From Rhodococcus sp. SMB37 (GTDB lineage Bacteria; Actinomycetota; Actinomycetes; Mycobacteriales; Mycobacteriaceae): a stretch of DNA of 64,000 nt. The DNA lies in contig NZ_SLVY01000001.1 of the NCBI RefSeq assembly GCF_004345605.1, forward strand, positions 248,001-312,000, given 5' to 3'. Shown piece after piece: positions 35,302 through 44,900 of the stretch (the first letter of the stretch is position 1; every line of letters begins with the position of its first letter). The translations under genes and the position numbers were made by a program. The notes below the pieces were generated by a model. That model did not search any database. It was not told the DNA's origin and saw only the letters and a list, made by a program, of their open reading frames with translations.

Positions 35302-36231
35302 TCAGCCGATGGCTCGGGACTGCGGCGGCGCCTGCGACCGCAACACGTCCGCCAACGCTCGGTAGTCGTCGGCGCGGGCACTCGAGGCCCGGAAGACCAG
35401 ACCGATGGTGCGCCCCGGCTCGGGTGCAGCGAAGTGCGCCACGGCCAGATCACCTCCGGCAGTCTCCACCGGTATCGCCGACGCGGGAACGAGCGTGACG
35501 CCGAGACCACCTGCTACGCACCGCACGACCGTTGCCAGCGATGTTGCGCGCGTGTCACCTGCATCGGGCCTGGCGTCGACGGATCGACACAGGTCGAGTG
35601 TCTGGTCGCGGAGGCAGTGGCCCTCGTCGAGCAGCAACAGTGGCAGTTCGTCGAGGATCGACAGTGGGAGATCCACTCGTCCGGCCAGAGGATGGTCGGC
35701 GGGGACGACGAGGATGAAATCCTCGGTGTACAGCGGAATCTCCACGACACCGGCAACCTCGGACGGTAACGCGAGTACGGCGACGTCCAGGGTGCCCGAG
35801 CGCAACGACCCGAGGAGCCGGGCGGTCTGATCCTCGATCACGTGCACTGCAAGATTGGGCATACGCGTGCGGAATTCGGGTAGCAGGCCGGGAAGGAAAT
35901 AGGGCGCGACGGTGGGAATCAGCCCGATCCTCAGCGGGCCCGAGAATCCGTCGGAGACACCGGCCGCCGCCGCGACGAACCCATCTGCGGCGTCGAGGAT
36001 CGCCTTGGCCTGGGCGAGGAGTCGCGCGCCGGCGGGGGTGACGAGCACACGACGGGTACTTCTCTCGATCAACTGCACGCCGAGCCCGTTCTCGAGCGAC
36101 GCGAGCCCCTGCGACAGTGTGGGTTGGCTCACACTCAAACGCGCTGCGGCCGTTCCGAAGTGCTTATAGGTGGCGACGGCCACGAACGCACGCAGCTGTG
36201 ACAGGGTCGGGTGATAAGTCTGATCGGACAT
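35302..36231 (-). CDS. oxyR: Peroxide-sensing LysR regulator OxyR
   Basis: A 309-residue LysR activator. Residues 10-65 are the winged helix (TLSQLRAFVAVA, SQPTLSQGLASLE). GHCLRDQTLDLC holds the redox pair Cys206 and Cys215, nine residues apart as in E. coli OxyR (Cys199/Cys208), which form the activating disulfide. ATG 36231 (MSDQTYHPTLSQ) is the natural start. It is divergent from ahpC and probably activates it and represses itself from the shared intergenic region. Confidence 0.93.
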   Translation of the reverse strand: MSDQTYHPTLSQLRAFVAVATYKHFGTAAARLSVSQPTLSQGLASLENGLGVQLIERSTRRVLVTPAGARLLAQAKAILDAADGFVAAAAGVSDGFSGPLRIGLIPTVAPYFLPGLLPEFRTRMPNLAVHVIEDQTARLLGSLRSGTLDVAVLALPSEVAGVVEIPLYTEDFILVVPADHPLAGRVDLPLSILDELPLLLLDEGHCLRDQTLDLCRSVDARPDAGDTRATSLATVVRCVAGGLGVTLVPASAIPVETAGGDLAVAHFAAPEPGRTIGLVFRASSARADDYRALADVLRSQAPPQSRAIG

Positions 36232-36407
36232 GCCTATCAGTATAGTGCGAGCAATCACCTTTACCTTTTGAAAATTTTCCGGCAAGATGAATCTCATACC
36301 GGAGATCGGACCGCAAGGATCGTCCGGCAAAGCACATACCCACGTCATCGGGCGTGGCGTGCGCGATCGACTCGCTTGTTCACGAGACACCCACGAGAGG
36401 ACCGAAA
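36232..36407. promoter_or_regulatory. Divergent oxyR-ahpC control region
   Basis: An AT-rich island (36235-36300) in GC-rich DNA. CTATCAGTATAG at 36234-36245 is an imperfect palindrome close to the oxyR start and fits the LysR T-N11-A type of site. TTGAAA at 36268-36273 is a possible -35 for ahpC. The leader before ahpC is long, with GAGAGG close to the start codon. Confidence 0.5.
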
Positions 36408-36998
36408 ATGGCATTGCTGACCATCGGCGATCAGTTCCCCGCTTTCAACCTGAAGGCCCTCATCGGCGGCGACCTGTCGCAGGTCGACGCCGCGCAGCCC
36501 GACGACTACTTCACCACCATCACCAGCGATGACTACGCCGGCAAGTGGAAGGTCGTCTTCTTCTGGCCGAAGGACTTCACCTTCATCTGCCCGACCGAGA
36601 TCGCCGCATTCGGCAAGCTGAACGAGGAGTTCGCAGACCGCGACACGCAGGTCCTGGGCGCGTCTGTCGACAACGAGTTCGTGCACTTCCAGTGGCGTGC
36701 ACAGCACGAGGATCTCAAGACCCTCCCCTTCCCGATGCTGTCGGACCTCAACCGTGAGCTCGTCTCGGCCACCGGCGTCCTGAACGCCGACGGTGTTGCC
36801 GATCGCGCCACCTTCATCATCGACCCGAACAACGAGATCCAGTTCGTGTCCGTCACAGCCGGTTCCGTGGGCCGCAACGTCGACGAGGTCCTCCGTGTCC
36901 TCGACGCCCTGCAGTCCGACGAGCTGTGCGCATGCAACTGGAAGAAGAACGACCCGACCCTCAACGCGGGTGAGCTCGTCAAGGCGGCGCTGCAGTGA
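36408..36998 (+). CDS. ahpC: Alkyl hydroperoxide reductase, peroxiredoxin subunit
   Basis: Reduces organic peroxides and peroxynitrite. With ATG 36408 the peroxidatic Cys is C61 in FTFICPTE and the two resolving cysteines are C174 and C176 in LCACNW, the same three numbers as in M. tuberculosis AhpC. Length is 196. The gene is followed with a 4-base overlap by ahpD, its electron-donor partner. Confidence 0.97.
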   Translation: MALLTIGDQFPAFNLKALIGGDLSQVDAAQPDDYFTTITSDDYAGKWKVVFFWPKDFTFICPTEIAAFGKLNEEFADRDTQVLGASVDNEFVHFQWRAQHEDLKTLPFPMLSDLNRELVSATGVLNADGVADRATFIIDPNNEIQFVSVTAGSVGRNVDEVLRVLDALQSDELCACNWKKNDPTLNAGELVKAALQ

Positions 36999-37534
36999 GT
37001 GTCGACAACCTGAAGAACGCTCTTCCCGAGTACGCGAAGGATCTCAAGCTCAACCTGAGCTCGCTCGCTCGCTCGACCGAGCTCAACGAGCAGCAGCTGT
37101 GGGGCACGTTCCTCGCGGCCGCGGCCGCCACCAAGTCGGCGACCGTGCTCGCAGAGATCTCAGAGGAAGCCGCTGACGTGCTGTCGGCGGAGGCGTACAA
37201 CGCCGCACTCGGCGCAGCGTCGATCATGGGCATGAACAATGTCGCCTACCGGGCCAAGAGCTTCCTCGGCGACGAATACACCCAGGTGCGTATGGGCCTG
37301 CGGATGAACATCATCGGCAGCCCCGGAGTGGAGAAGTCCGACTTCGAGCTGTGGTCGCTGGCAGTGTCCACGATCAACGGATGCCACGACTGCACCGCAG
37401 CGCACGACAGCGTCGTCCGCAAGGAAGGCCTCACCAAGGAGCAAGTCTGGGAGGCCGTCAAGGTCGCCGCGACCCTTCAGGGCGTGGCCCAGGCGATCAC
37501 CGCCAGCGAGATCCTCGCCGGCGCCAACGCCTGA
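36995..37534 (+). CDS. ahpD: Alkyl hydroperoxide reductase AhpD (CxxC reductant)
   Basis: Thiol-disulfide partner that passes electrons from dihydrolipoamide-linked proteins to AhpC. C130 and C133 (GCHDC), E118 and H137 form the active site, at the numbering known from the mycobacterial enzyme. The GTG start overlaps the ahpC stop (GTGA), so translation is coupled. A strong terminator follows. Confidence 0.95.
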   Translation: MSVDNLKNALPEYAKDLKLNLSSLARSTELNEQQLWGTFLAAAAATKSATVLAEISEEAADVLSAEAYNAALGAASIMGMNNVAYRAKSFLGDEYTQVRMGLRMNIIGSPGVEKSDFELWSLAVSTINGCHDCTAAHDSVVRKEGLTKEQVWEAVKVAATLQGVAQAITASEILAGANA

Positions 37535-37549
37535 TCTACTGCATCATCG

Positions 37550-37583
37550 GAAAGGGGTCCCTCTTCGGAGGGGTCCCTTTCCG
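37550..37583 (+). terminator. ahpCD terminator with UUCG tetraloop
   Basis: A 15-pair stem (37550-37564 with 37569-37583; 13 Watson-Crick and two G-U pairs) closes a TTCG loop in a C(UUCG)G context, an extra-stable hairpin. No long T-run follows. Confidence 0.8.
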
Positions 37584-37612
37584 CGCGCTCCGGCCGGCAT
37601 GAAGATGCACGG

Positions 37613-38329
37613 CTATGGGCTCAGGTGCGGCGGATTTCCGCCGAGTGCCTCGCCTGCCGCGATATCACTCGCCTCGAGTGCTACTTCGATCTCACCACCG
37701 AACTCGACACCCGGCGCCAGCGGCAATCTGTCACCGCTCCAGAACCTCCCCGGGTCATACCAACTGCTCCCGCGACGTCGTTGTTCGAGCAGCCCCATCG
37801 CCTCCATCGTCACTGCGACGACCTCGGCGCAGTACGCACTTTCGAGGCCGGACTCGCGGCGCTTCAGCCGAGGCACGCGACCCGCGAACCATCGTCCGGC
37901 GAGTTTTGCTGTGGATGGGAAGGGTGTTCCGTCCAGGCGAGCGATGGTACGCAGGAGCTGATCCTCTTGTTCCCCGGTGACAGGAACAGAGAGTTGACGA
38001 AGCCAACCGCGCTGCCCGTAGCGCGCTCCCCATACCTGTACCGCGCTGCGCAGATCGTGAAGTTGGACGCCGCGTTGATGCCGTCCCGTCCACATGTCGG
38101 GCAGGCTCCGACCCAGTTCGGCATGCCACATCAGCGGAGGCAGGTCCGCGAATGCCACCGTCATGCCTACGTGGTTGACAGGGGCATTGGTGAGGGTCTG
38201 GATAGCCCTGTCCGCCCCACTGGTACCGCGGAAGACCCAGATGTCGCCCGTACGTGTGAGATCCACCGCCTCGTCCAGAGTGATGCGCGACGGCGTCGGG
38301 CCAGGTTGCAGGGTGCCTCGGGGGTGCAT
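37613..38329 (-). CDS. NlpC/P60-like (YiiX-type) cysteine hydrolase
   Basis: A 238-residue protein resembling permuted papain-like amidases of the YiiX/YebB group. A His in NHVGMTVAF (about residue 53) and a Cys in YCAEVVAVT (about residue 168) are placed as the catalytic pair. DIWVFRGTSGADRAIQ is the strand before the His. There is no signal peptide, so a cytoplasmic substrate is likely. The family can act on peptides or acyl groups. It is convergent with ahpD and divergent from the small membrane protein. The start has no clear ribosome site. Confidence 0.65.
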   Translation of the reverse strand: MHPRGTLQPGPTPSRITLDEAVDLTRTGDIWVFRGTSGADRAIQTLTNAPVNHVGMTVAFADLPPLMWHAELGRSLPDMWTGRHQRGVQLHDLRSAVQVWGARYGQRGWLRQLSVPVTGEQEDQLLRTIARLDGTPFPSTAKLAGRWFAGRVPRLKRRESGLESAYCAEVVAVTMEAMGLLEQRRRGSSWYDPGRFWSGDRLPLAPGVEFGGEIEVALEASDIAAGEALGGNPPHLSP

Positions 38330-38358
38330 GGGGAAAGCGTGCCATGGGCCGTCCCGGT

Positions 38359-38364
38359 TAGGCT
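38359..38364 (+). promoter_or_regulatory. -10 box of the 87-residue membrane protein gene (leaderless)
   Basis: TAGGCT ends six bases before the ATG at 38371 and no ribosome site is present. Confidence 0.5.
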
Positions 38365-38370
38365 CGCTGC

Positions 38371-38634
38371 ATGGCCCTTCGTACCAGCACGCTGTGGAAG
38401 CTGCTCGGACTCGCCGGCGTCGTGGGCGTCGCGGCGACCGGTGCGATCACCCTGCGCAACGAACGCAGGCGTCGCGACTACAGCCCCGAGGAGATCCGGT
38501 CGGTCCTGCATGAACGGTATGCACGAGCGGTCGCAGCGCGGGACGGCACCGAGGAAGTGCCGCTCACCGAGGTACCGATGAGCGCGAAGACCAGGATCCG
38601 CCGCCTGTTGCGGCGGGTCCGGAGTCGACGTTGA
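38371..38634 (+). CDS. Small single-pass membrane protein
   Basis: An 87-residue protein I do not recognise. Residues 8-27 are one hydrophobic helix (WKLLGLAGVVGVAATGAITL). The rest is strongly charged and ends in an Arg-rich run (RIRRLLRRVRSRR), giving a basic cytoplasmic tail. The TAGGCT -10 box directly before the ATG supports that it is expressed. Confidence 0.65.
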   Translation: MALRTSTLWKLLGLAGVVGVAATGAITLRNERRRRDYSPEEIRSVLHERYARAVAARDGTEEVPLTEVPMSAKTRIRRLLRRVRSRR

Positions 38635-38643
38635 TCGATTCGG

Positions 38644-39867
38644 TCAGCCCAGTGCTGCAGCGAAACCGTCGGCCAGGTCCTGCACCTGCTCGTCCGTCAT
38701 GACGAACGACGGTGAGATCTGCATCGCGCCCTGACCGGCCGCGCGGCCCGAGATGCCATGCTCCCTCAGGGTTTTGACGAAGCCCAAGGCCTCACCTGGA
38801 TCAGCGAGCTGCACAGCCGCGACTGCACCGATCCCGCTACGCACCTCCGCGATACGCGGATGATCGGCGAGCGGGGCGAGTTTTTCGTGGAGTGTCTTCT
38901 CGAGGCGTGCGGATTCGTCGAGCAGGTTCTCGCGTTCGAAGATGTCGAGGTTGGCGTGCGCCGCGGCGGCTGCCGCCGCGTGACCTCCGTAGGTGTAGCC
39001 GTGGCGCCACCACACACCACCGGCGAAGAACGGTTCGGCGACCCTCGGCGCCACGAACACCGCACCCATCGGCAGATAGCCCGACGTCAGTCCCTTGGCT
39101 GTCGTCACGATATCGGGCTGCAGATCAAACCTGGTCGACGCGAACCACGAGCCTCCGATCCGGCCGAACCCGGTCACCACCTCGTCGGTGACGAACAGGA
39201 TGTCGTGGTCGCGGCAGATGTCGCGGATCTCCGTGAGGTAGCCGTCCGGCGGAAGATACACGCCCCCGGCGCCGATGATCGGTTCGCAGAAGAACGCAGC
39301 GATGTTGTCGGCCCCGACCTTCTCGATGAGTTCGAGCAGACCTTTGGCGTCGTCCCAGGGCACGGTGGCGGTGTCGGTCCACAGCGAGCCGTAGCCCTCT
39401 GCGTTGACGGGGATACCCGCCATCGACGTACCGCCGACGTGCATCCCGTGATACGCCTTCTCGCGGCTGACGATCAGCGTCTTGCTCGACCTGCCGATCT
39501 CCTGCCAGTAGCGGCGGGCGAGCTTCGCTGCGGTATCGATCGAGTCGGAGCCGCCCGAGGTGAAGAAGATCTTGCTGCCGGGGATCGGTGCGATTGCCGC
39601 GAGCCGCTCGGCAAGGGCGATCGTGGGTTCGGTAGCGAAATCACCGAAATTCGAGAAGTGCGCGACCTTCGCGAGCTGCGCGGCAACGGCCTCCCCGATC
39701 TCGGTGCGACCGTGGCCGACGTTGGCGAACCACAGTCCCGCCGTCGCGTCGAGATAGCGGGTGCCGGCGTCATCCCAGATGTATGCGCCCTCTCCGCGGG
39801 CCACAACGAAGGCTCCATCCCGCTCCACGACACCCATATCGGCGAATCCGTGCCACAACGCACCCAC
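38644..39867 (-). CDS. Class III (omega-type) aminotransferase
   Basis: A PLP-dependent transaminase of 407 residues. The PLP lysine is in TTAKGLTSGYLPMG, the aspartate that binds the pyridine nitrogen is in FVTDEVVTGFGR, and the phosphate site is near SGGSDSIDTA. The GTG 39867 start is preceded by CAGGAG; the frame stays open to 39987 without the family start. Members use beta-alanine, GABA, putrescine-type or taurine-type amines with pyruvate. The neighbouring flavin/F420 oxidoreductase is divergent. The natural substrate cannot be told. Confidence 0.85.
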   Translation of the reverse strand: MGALWHGFADMGVVERDGAFVVARGEGAYIWDDAGTRYLDATAGLWFANVGHGRTEIGEAVAAQLAKVAHFSNFGDFATEPTIALAERLAAIAPIPGSKIFFTSGGSDSIDTAAKLARRYWQEIGRSSKTLIVSREKAYHGMHVGGTSMAGIPVNAEGYGSLWTDTATVPWDDAKGLLELIEKVGADNIAAFFCEPIIGAGGVYLPPDGYLTEIRDICRDHDILFVTDEVVTGFGRIGGSWFASTRFDLQPDIVTTAKGLTSGYLPMGAVFVAPRVAEPFFAGGVWWRHGYTYGGHAAAAAAAHANLDIFERENLLDESARLEKTLHEKLAPLADHPRIAEVRSGIGAVAAVQLADPGEALGFVKTLREHGISGRAAGQGAMQISPSFVMTDEQVQDLADGFAAALG

Positions 39868-39961
39868 AGCCAGCTCCTGTCCACGACTACCGGTTTTCCG
39901 CCATCGTATGGGCTTGCGCCGAGGCTGGCGGATCGGCCCGCTCACAGGGGACCCTCGACGT

Positions 39962-40909
39962 ATGACGTTCCGATTCTCGGTCAACATTTTCGGTCTCGAA
40001 TCCCGCCGCGCATTCGTCGTCTTCTGCCGTGACGCAGAGCGGGAGGGCTACGACGCTGTCGACACGACCGACCACCTCGGTGTGGGGTCACCCTTCCCGC
40101 TTCTCGTCGCGGCAGCAGACGCAACCCGTCGTCTGCGCGTGGGCACCCTGGTGCTCAATGTCGAGTTCTGGAACCCGGTATTGCTGGCACGCGATATCGC
40201 GACCACGGACATTCTCACCGACGGCCGCCTCGAGATCGGGCTCGGAGCGGGACACATGAAGTGGGAGTTCGACCGGGCCGATATCGAATGGGAGGGTTTC
40301 ACCGCACGCACGCGCCGGCTCGAATCGACGATCACCACGCTCCGGGACCACTTCGGTGGCGACGGGTATTCCGAACAGGAGACACTCCGCGCGGAGTACG
40401 ACATCCCTGTCCTGCGGCCGATCCAGCGCCGTGGATTCGGCCGTCAGGGGCCACCACTGATCGTCGGTGGTACCGGCGAGCGGGTCCTGCGGGTCGCGGC
40501 CGAGTACGCGGACATCATCAGTGTCGCCGGCGCGTTCCAGATCCAGGGCCGACCACCCGGCACCTTCCGGATCGGTACTGCCGCGGAGGCCGCAGCACGG
40601 GTCGCCTTCACTCGCGAATGTGCCGGCGACCGGGCGAACACCATCGAGTGGCACACCCTGTTGCAGGCCGTCTGTGAAACCGAGGACAGGCGTGGCACGG
40701 CGGAAGTGCTGCTCCGGCGCACCGGCATCGAGATGCCGGTCGACCGGCTCCTCGATTCGCCTTTCCTCCTGATCGGCACGGTCGACGAGATGGCACGACA
40801 AATCCTCGACAACCGTGATCGCCTCGGGTTGTCGCACTACACCGTGCATGCGCCCTATCGAGAAGCGTTCGCACCGGTCATGGCGCGGACGCGGGCACTG
40901 GCCGGCTGA
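39962..40909 (+). CDS. LLM-class F420-dependent oxidoreductase
   Basis: A 315-residue TIM-barrel protein of the luciferase-like family that uses coenzyme F420 (recalled subfamily TIGR03621). Family features are VGTLVLNVEFWNPVLLARDIATTDILTDGRLEIGLGAGH and PLIVGGTGERVLRVAAEYADI. ATG 39962 was taken because the barrel starts at FRFSVNIF. It ends 63 bases before hrpA. Substrate unknown. Confidence 0.85.
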   Translation: MTFRFSVNIFGLESRRAFVVFCRDAEREGYDAVDTTDHLGVGSPFPLLVAAADATRRLRVGTLVLNVEFWNPVLLARDIATTDILTDGRLEIGLGAGHMKWEFDRADIEWEGFTARTRRLESTITTLRDHFGGDGYSEQETLRAEYDIPVLRPIQRRGFGRQGPPLIVGGTGERVLRVAAEYADIISVAGAFQIQGRPPGTFRIGTAAEAAARVAFTRECAGDRANTIEWHTLLQAVCETEDRRGTAEVLLRRTGIEMPVDRLLDSPFLLIGTVDEMARQILDNRDRLGLSHYTVHAPYREAFAPVMARTRALAG

Positions 40910-40955
40910 CGTACTCGCTCGCCCACCGGTGTCGCCGCGCGACCTCGACAGTCGC

Positions 40956-40961
40956 TAGGCT
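40956..40961 (+). promoter_or_regulatory. -10 box before hrpA
   Basis: TAGGCT lies eleven bases before ATG 40973. GTG 40964 is only two bases from it, too close to be a start on this transcript, so ATG 40973 is preferred. Confidence 0.45.
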
Positions 40962-40972
40962 GTGTGACCAGC

Positions 40973-43900
40973 ATGTCCATCTCTCCTGCCCCGAACCGTC
41001 GCGAGCTTCGCGCAGCCCTGACCGAGGTGTCGCTCAGCGACGAACATCGGTTCCGCCGCCGTCTCGATCGAGCCCGCGGCGACGACGCACTCGCCAAGAT
41101 CGCCCGTGACATCGATTCCGCGCGGGCCCGCCAGACGCAGCGCGTCGAGTCCGTCCCCCCGATCCGGTATCCGGAAGACCTTCCGGTCTCCCAGCGCAAG
41201 GACGACATCGCGGACGCAATCCGCGACCACCAGGTCGTCGTGGTTGCGGGTGAGACAGGGTCCGGCAAGACCACTCAGATCCCCAAGATCTGTCTCGAAC
41301 TCGGACGCGGTGTGCGTGGCCTCGTCGGGCACACCCAGCCCCGTCGTATCGCGGCGCGTGCAGTGGCCGAGCGTCTGTCGGAAGAACTCGATTCCGAACT
41401 CGGCGACACCGTCGGCTACACAGTGCGCTTCACCGACCAGGTATCCGATCACACCCTGGTCAAGCTGATGACCGACGGCATTCTGCTCGCCGAGATCCAG
41501 CGCGACCGTATGCTGCGCCGCTACGACACCTTGATCATCGACGAGGCGCACGAACGCAGCCTCAACATCGATTTCCTCCTCGGGTATCTCGCGCAGCTGC
41601 TCCCGCGCCGACCCGACCTGAAGGTGATCATCACCTCGGCGACGATCGACCCGGAACGGTTCGCCACGCACTTCGCGGACGCGGACGGGACGCCGGCTCC
41701 TATCGTCGAGGTCTCCGGGCGCACGTATCCGGTAGAGGTGCGGTACCGTCCGCTGACCGTCGAGCGGGGTGACGAACTCGTCGACCGCGACCCCGTCGAC
41801 GCTGTGTGCGAGGCGGTCGAGGAACTGCAGTCGGCCGGCGACGGCGACATCCTCGTGTTCCTGTCGGGTGAGCGCGAGATCCGGGACACCGCCGACGCAC
41901 TGCGCGACCGCAAGTTGCACAACACCGAAATCCTCCCCCTCTACGGCCGACTGTCTGCTGCCGAACAGCATCGCGTCTTCACCGGGCACAACGGACGGCG
42001 CGTAGTGCTGTCGACCAACGTCGCCGAGACCTCGTTGACGGTGCCCGGCATCCGCTACGTCGTCGACCCCGGAACTGCCCGCATCTCGCGGTACTCGGTG
42101 CGGACGAAGGTCCAGAGACTACCCATCGAGGAAATCTCCCAGGCGTCCGCTCGGCAGCGTGCCGGTCGTTGCGGTCGTGTCGCCGACGGCATCTGCATCC
42201 GTCTCTACTCGGAGGACGATTTCGAGTCGCGCTCCGAGTTCACCGAGCCCGAGATCCTGCGCACCAATCTCGCGTCGGTCGTCCTGCAGATGACGGCACT
42301 CGGTCTCGGCGATATCGCTTCGTTCCCGTTCGTCGAGCCGCCCGACCCACGCGCGATCCGCGACGGTGTCGCGCTGCTGCACGAACTGGGCGCGATCGAA
42401 CCCGCCGGCAAGGACGAAACCCCGCGTTTGACCGGCACCGGACGGGAACTCGCGCGGCTGCCCGTCGATCCCCGCATGGCGCGCATGATCGTCGAGGGTC
42501 ACCGCAATGGATGTCTGCGCGAGGTCCTCATCATCGTGTCGGCGTTGTCGATCCAAGATGTCCGCGAGCGGCCGACCGAGCATCAGCAGGCCGCGGACGA
42601 GAAGCATGCGCGGTTCAATGTCGACGGATCGGATTTCCTCGCCTTCCTTCGCCTGTGGGACTACCTCAAGGAACAGCGGAAAGAGCTGTCGTCCAATCAG
42701 TTCCGAAAGTTGTGTCGTGCCGAGTTCCTCCACTGGATGCGCATCCGGGAGTGGCAGGATCTACAGGGGCAGCTTCGCCAGATCACGCTGAGCCTGGGCT
42801 GGGAGACCGCACATCAGGAGGTCTCCGACGACGCAATCCACCAGTCGCTGCTCGCCGGCCTGCTCTCACATGTCGGGCTGCGCGAAGGCGACAAACGCGA
42901 CTTCCTCGGCGCGCGCGGGGCACGCTTCGCGATCTTCCCCGGCTCGTCCCTGTTCAAGAAACCACCGCGGTGGGTCATGGCCGGCGAACTGGTCGAGACG
43001 TCGCGGCTGTGGGGCCGGATGGCGGCGCGGATCGAACCCGAGTGGGCGGAGAAGCTCGCTCCGCACCTGGTCAAGCGCACCTACTCCGAGCCGCATTGGT
43101 CGACTAAGCAGCAGGCCGCAATGGCGTACGAGCGCGTCACGCTCTACGGCATCCCGCTTGTCGCGCAACGACGGGTGCAGTACGGACGGATCGATCCCGA
43201 GGTCTCGCGCGAGCTGTTCATCAGGCACGCACTCGTACAGGGCGAGTGGCAGACCCGTCACAAATTCTTCCACGAGAACCGGGCACTGCTCGACGACGTC
43301 GAAGAACTCGAACACCGCGCGCGGCGGCGGGACCTCGTCGTCGACGACGACACACTGTTCGAATTCTACGACCGGCGTGTGGGGCCGGAAGTCGTCTCGG
43401 CCAGGCATTTCGACACCTGGTGGAAGAAGACCCGGCAGGAACAACCGGATCTGCTGACCTTCACACCCGAGACGGTGGTCAACCAGGACGCGGCCGCGAT
43501 TCTGGAGGGCGACTATCCCGACGCATGGCGACAGGGCGAGCTGCAATTCCCCCTGACCTACCAGTTCGAGCCTGGCACCGAGGACGACGGAGTCACCGCC
43601 AGGATCCCGTTGGCGCTGCTCGCTGGAGTCCGACCCGTCGGATTCGACTGGCTGGTCCCGGGGCTTCGGCACGAACTCGTTACCGCCCTGATCAAGAGCC
43701 TGCCGAAACAGATTCGACGCCAGGTGGTTCCGGCACCCGATTTCGCGAAGGCCGCCCTCGCCTCGGTGACCGCGCGTAGCGAACCACTCGTCAACGCACT
43801 CGCCCGCGAGTTGTCGCGGCTCGGGAACTGCAGGATCGAACCGAGCGACTTCACCCCATCGACACTGCCCGATCACCTGAAGATGACGTTCGTTGCTGTC

Positions 43901-44866
43901 GACGAGAGCGGAAAGGTACTGGGCCGTAGCAAGAGTCTCACCGCGCTGCGAAAGCAGCTCTCGAAGCGAGTCGACGCCGAGGTCGCGCGCGCCGCCTCGG
44001 GTACCGAACGCGCACCGGCGGTCGTATGGACGGCCGAGACCCTCGGCACCCTGCCGCAGACGGTCACGCGCGAGGTCGGCGGGCAACAGGTGACCGGCTA
44101 TCCCGCCCTGGTGTCCGAGGGCGAGGGTGTGGCGGTACGCGTTCTGGCCACGCCGCAGGCACAACGCGCCGCCACCCGCGCCGGGTTGCGCGCGCTCCTC
44201 CTCGCCGCTGCACCCACCAAGGCGAAGGTCGTGACCGCCGGGTTGACGAATTCGGAGCGACTGGCACTCGGCCGCAACCCGGACGGTTCGTTCGACGCTC
44301 TCGTCGAGGACTGCCGGGCGTGCGCGGTCGACGAATTGATCGCGGCGCACGGGAAGCCGGTACGGGCACCCGAGGAATTCGACGCGCTCGCCGCGGTCGT
44401 GCGCAGCGAACTCCCCCGGCGAGTCGCGCATCTGCTGAAATCCGTGGTCCCGGCACTGAGCAAGGCCCATGAGGTGGGCGTGCTGCTGGATCGGGTTCGC
44501 GGCGAGGCTGCGGACGACGTCCGAGAGCAACTGTCCTCGTTGCTCTTCGCCGGGTTCGTCACCGACCTGGGTACTCGTCGCCTGACCGACCTCCCGCGTT
44601 ATCTCGCTGCCGCCGCCCAGCGCCTCGAAGCGCTGCCGGCAAGCGCGAATCGCGACGCGCAGGCCATGGATGTCCTCGATCGGGTGTACGCGGCCTACGA
44701 CAAGCTGCTCGCACGGTTACCCGAGGAACGCCGTGCCGCGCGCGACGTCGTGGACATCTACTGGATGATCGAAGAACTGCGCGTGAGCTTGTTCGCCCAG
44801 GGAATGGGCACGCGGGGTCCGGTATCGGAGAAACGGGTACTCAAGGCCATCGATTCGATCCGCTGA
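40973..44866 (+). CDS. hrpA: ATP-dependent RNA helicase HrpA (DEAH box)
   Basis: A very large DEAH-box RNA helicase of 1,297 residues. Walker A is GETGSGKTTQIPKI (about residue 92), the DEAH box is in IIDEAHERSLNID, SAT motif III is ITSATIDPERF, and motif VI is QRAGRCGR. HA2, OB-NTP-binding and the DUF3418 C-terminal region follow in order (about 430-620, 620-720 and from 720). The protein rescues stalled ribosomes in E. coli. Codon use looks uniform over the whole gene, so it is native. It converges on nrdR with a 34-base gap. Confidence 0.93.
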   Translation: MSISPAPNRRELRAALTEVSLSDEHRFRRRLDRARGDDALAKIARDIDSARARQTQRVESVPPIRYPEDLPVSQRKDDIADAIRDHQVVVVAGETGSGKTTQIPKICLELGRGVRGLVGHTQPRRIAARAVAERLSEELDSELGDTVGYTVRFTDQVSDHTLVKLMTDGILLAEIQRDRMLRRYDTLIIDEAHERSLNIDFLLGYLAQLLPRRPDLKVIITSATIDPERFATHFADADGTPAPIVEVSGRTYPVEVRYRPLTVERGDELVDRDPVDAVCEAVEELQSAGDGDILVFLSGEREIRDTADALRDRKLHNTEILPLYGRLSAAEQHRVFTGHNGRRVVLSTNVAETSLTVPGIRYVVDPGTARISRYSVRTKVQRLPIEEISQASARQRAGRCGRVADGICIRLYSEDDFESRSEFTEPEILRTNLASVVLQMTALGLGDIASFPFVEPPDPRAIRDGVALLHELGAIEPAGKDETPRLTGTGRELARLPVDPRMARMIVEGHRNGCLREVLIIVSALSIQDVRERPTEHQQAADEKHARFNVDGSDFLAFLRLWDYLKEQRKELSSNQFRKLCRAEFLHWMRIREWQDLQGQLRQITLSLGWETAHQEVSDDAIHQSLLAGLLSHVGLREGDKRDFLGARGARFAIFPGSSLFKKPPRWVMAGELVETSRLWGRMAARIEPEWAEKLAPHLVKRTYSEPHWSTKQQAAMAYERVTLYGIPLVAQRRVQYGRIDPEVSRELFIRHALVQGEWQTRHKFFHENRALLDDVEELEHRARRRDLVVDDDTLFEFYDRRVGPEVVSARHFDTWWKKTRQEQPDLLTFTPETVVNQDAAAILEGDYPDAWRQGELQFPLTYQFEPGTEDDGVTARIPLALLAGVRPVGFDWLVPGLRHELVTALIKSLPKQIRRQVVPAPDFAKAALASVTARSEPLVNALARELSRLGNCRIEPSDFTPSTLPDHLKMTFVAVDESGKVLGRSKSLTALRKQLSKRVDAEVARAASGTERAPAVVWTAETLGTLPQTVTREVGGQQVTGYPALVSEGEGVAVRVLATPQAQRAATRAGLRALLLAAAPTKAKVVTAGLTNSERLALGRNPDGSFDALVEDCRACAVDELIAAHGKPVRAPEEFDALAAVVRSELPRRVAHLLKSVVPALSKAHEVGVLLDRVRGEAADDVREQLSSLLFAGFVTDLGTRRLTDLPRYLAAAAQRLEALPASANRDAQAMDVLDRVYAAYDKLLARLPEERRAARDVVDIYWMIEELRVSLFAQGMGTRGPVSEKRVLKAIDSIR

Positions 44867-44900
44867 CGAGGCAGACGGCCTCGGGGCCCGGTCCGGCAGG

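Noticed and set aside
42866-44530. A 554-codon open frame on the minus strand
   Set aside because: It lies wholly within hrpA, which has complete helicase motifs on the other strand; it is a GC-driven shadow.
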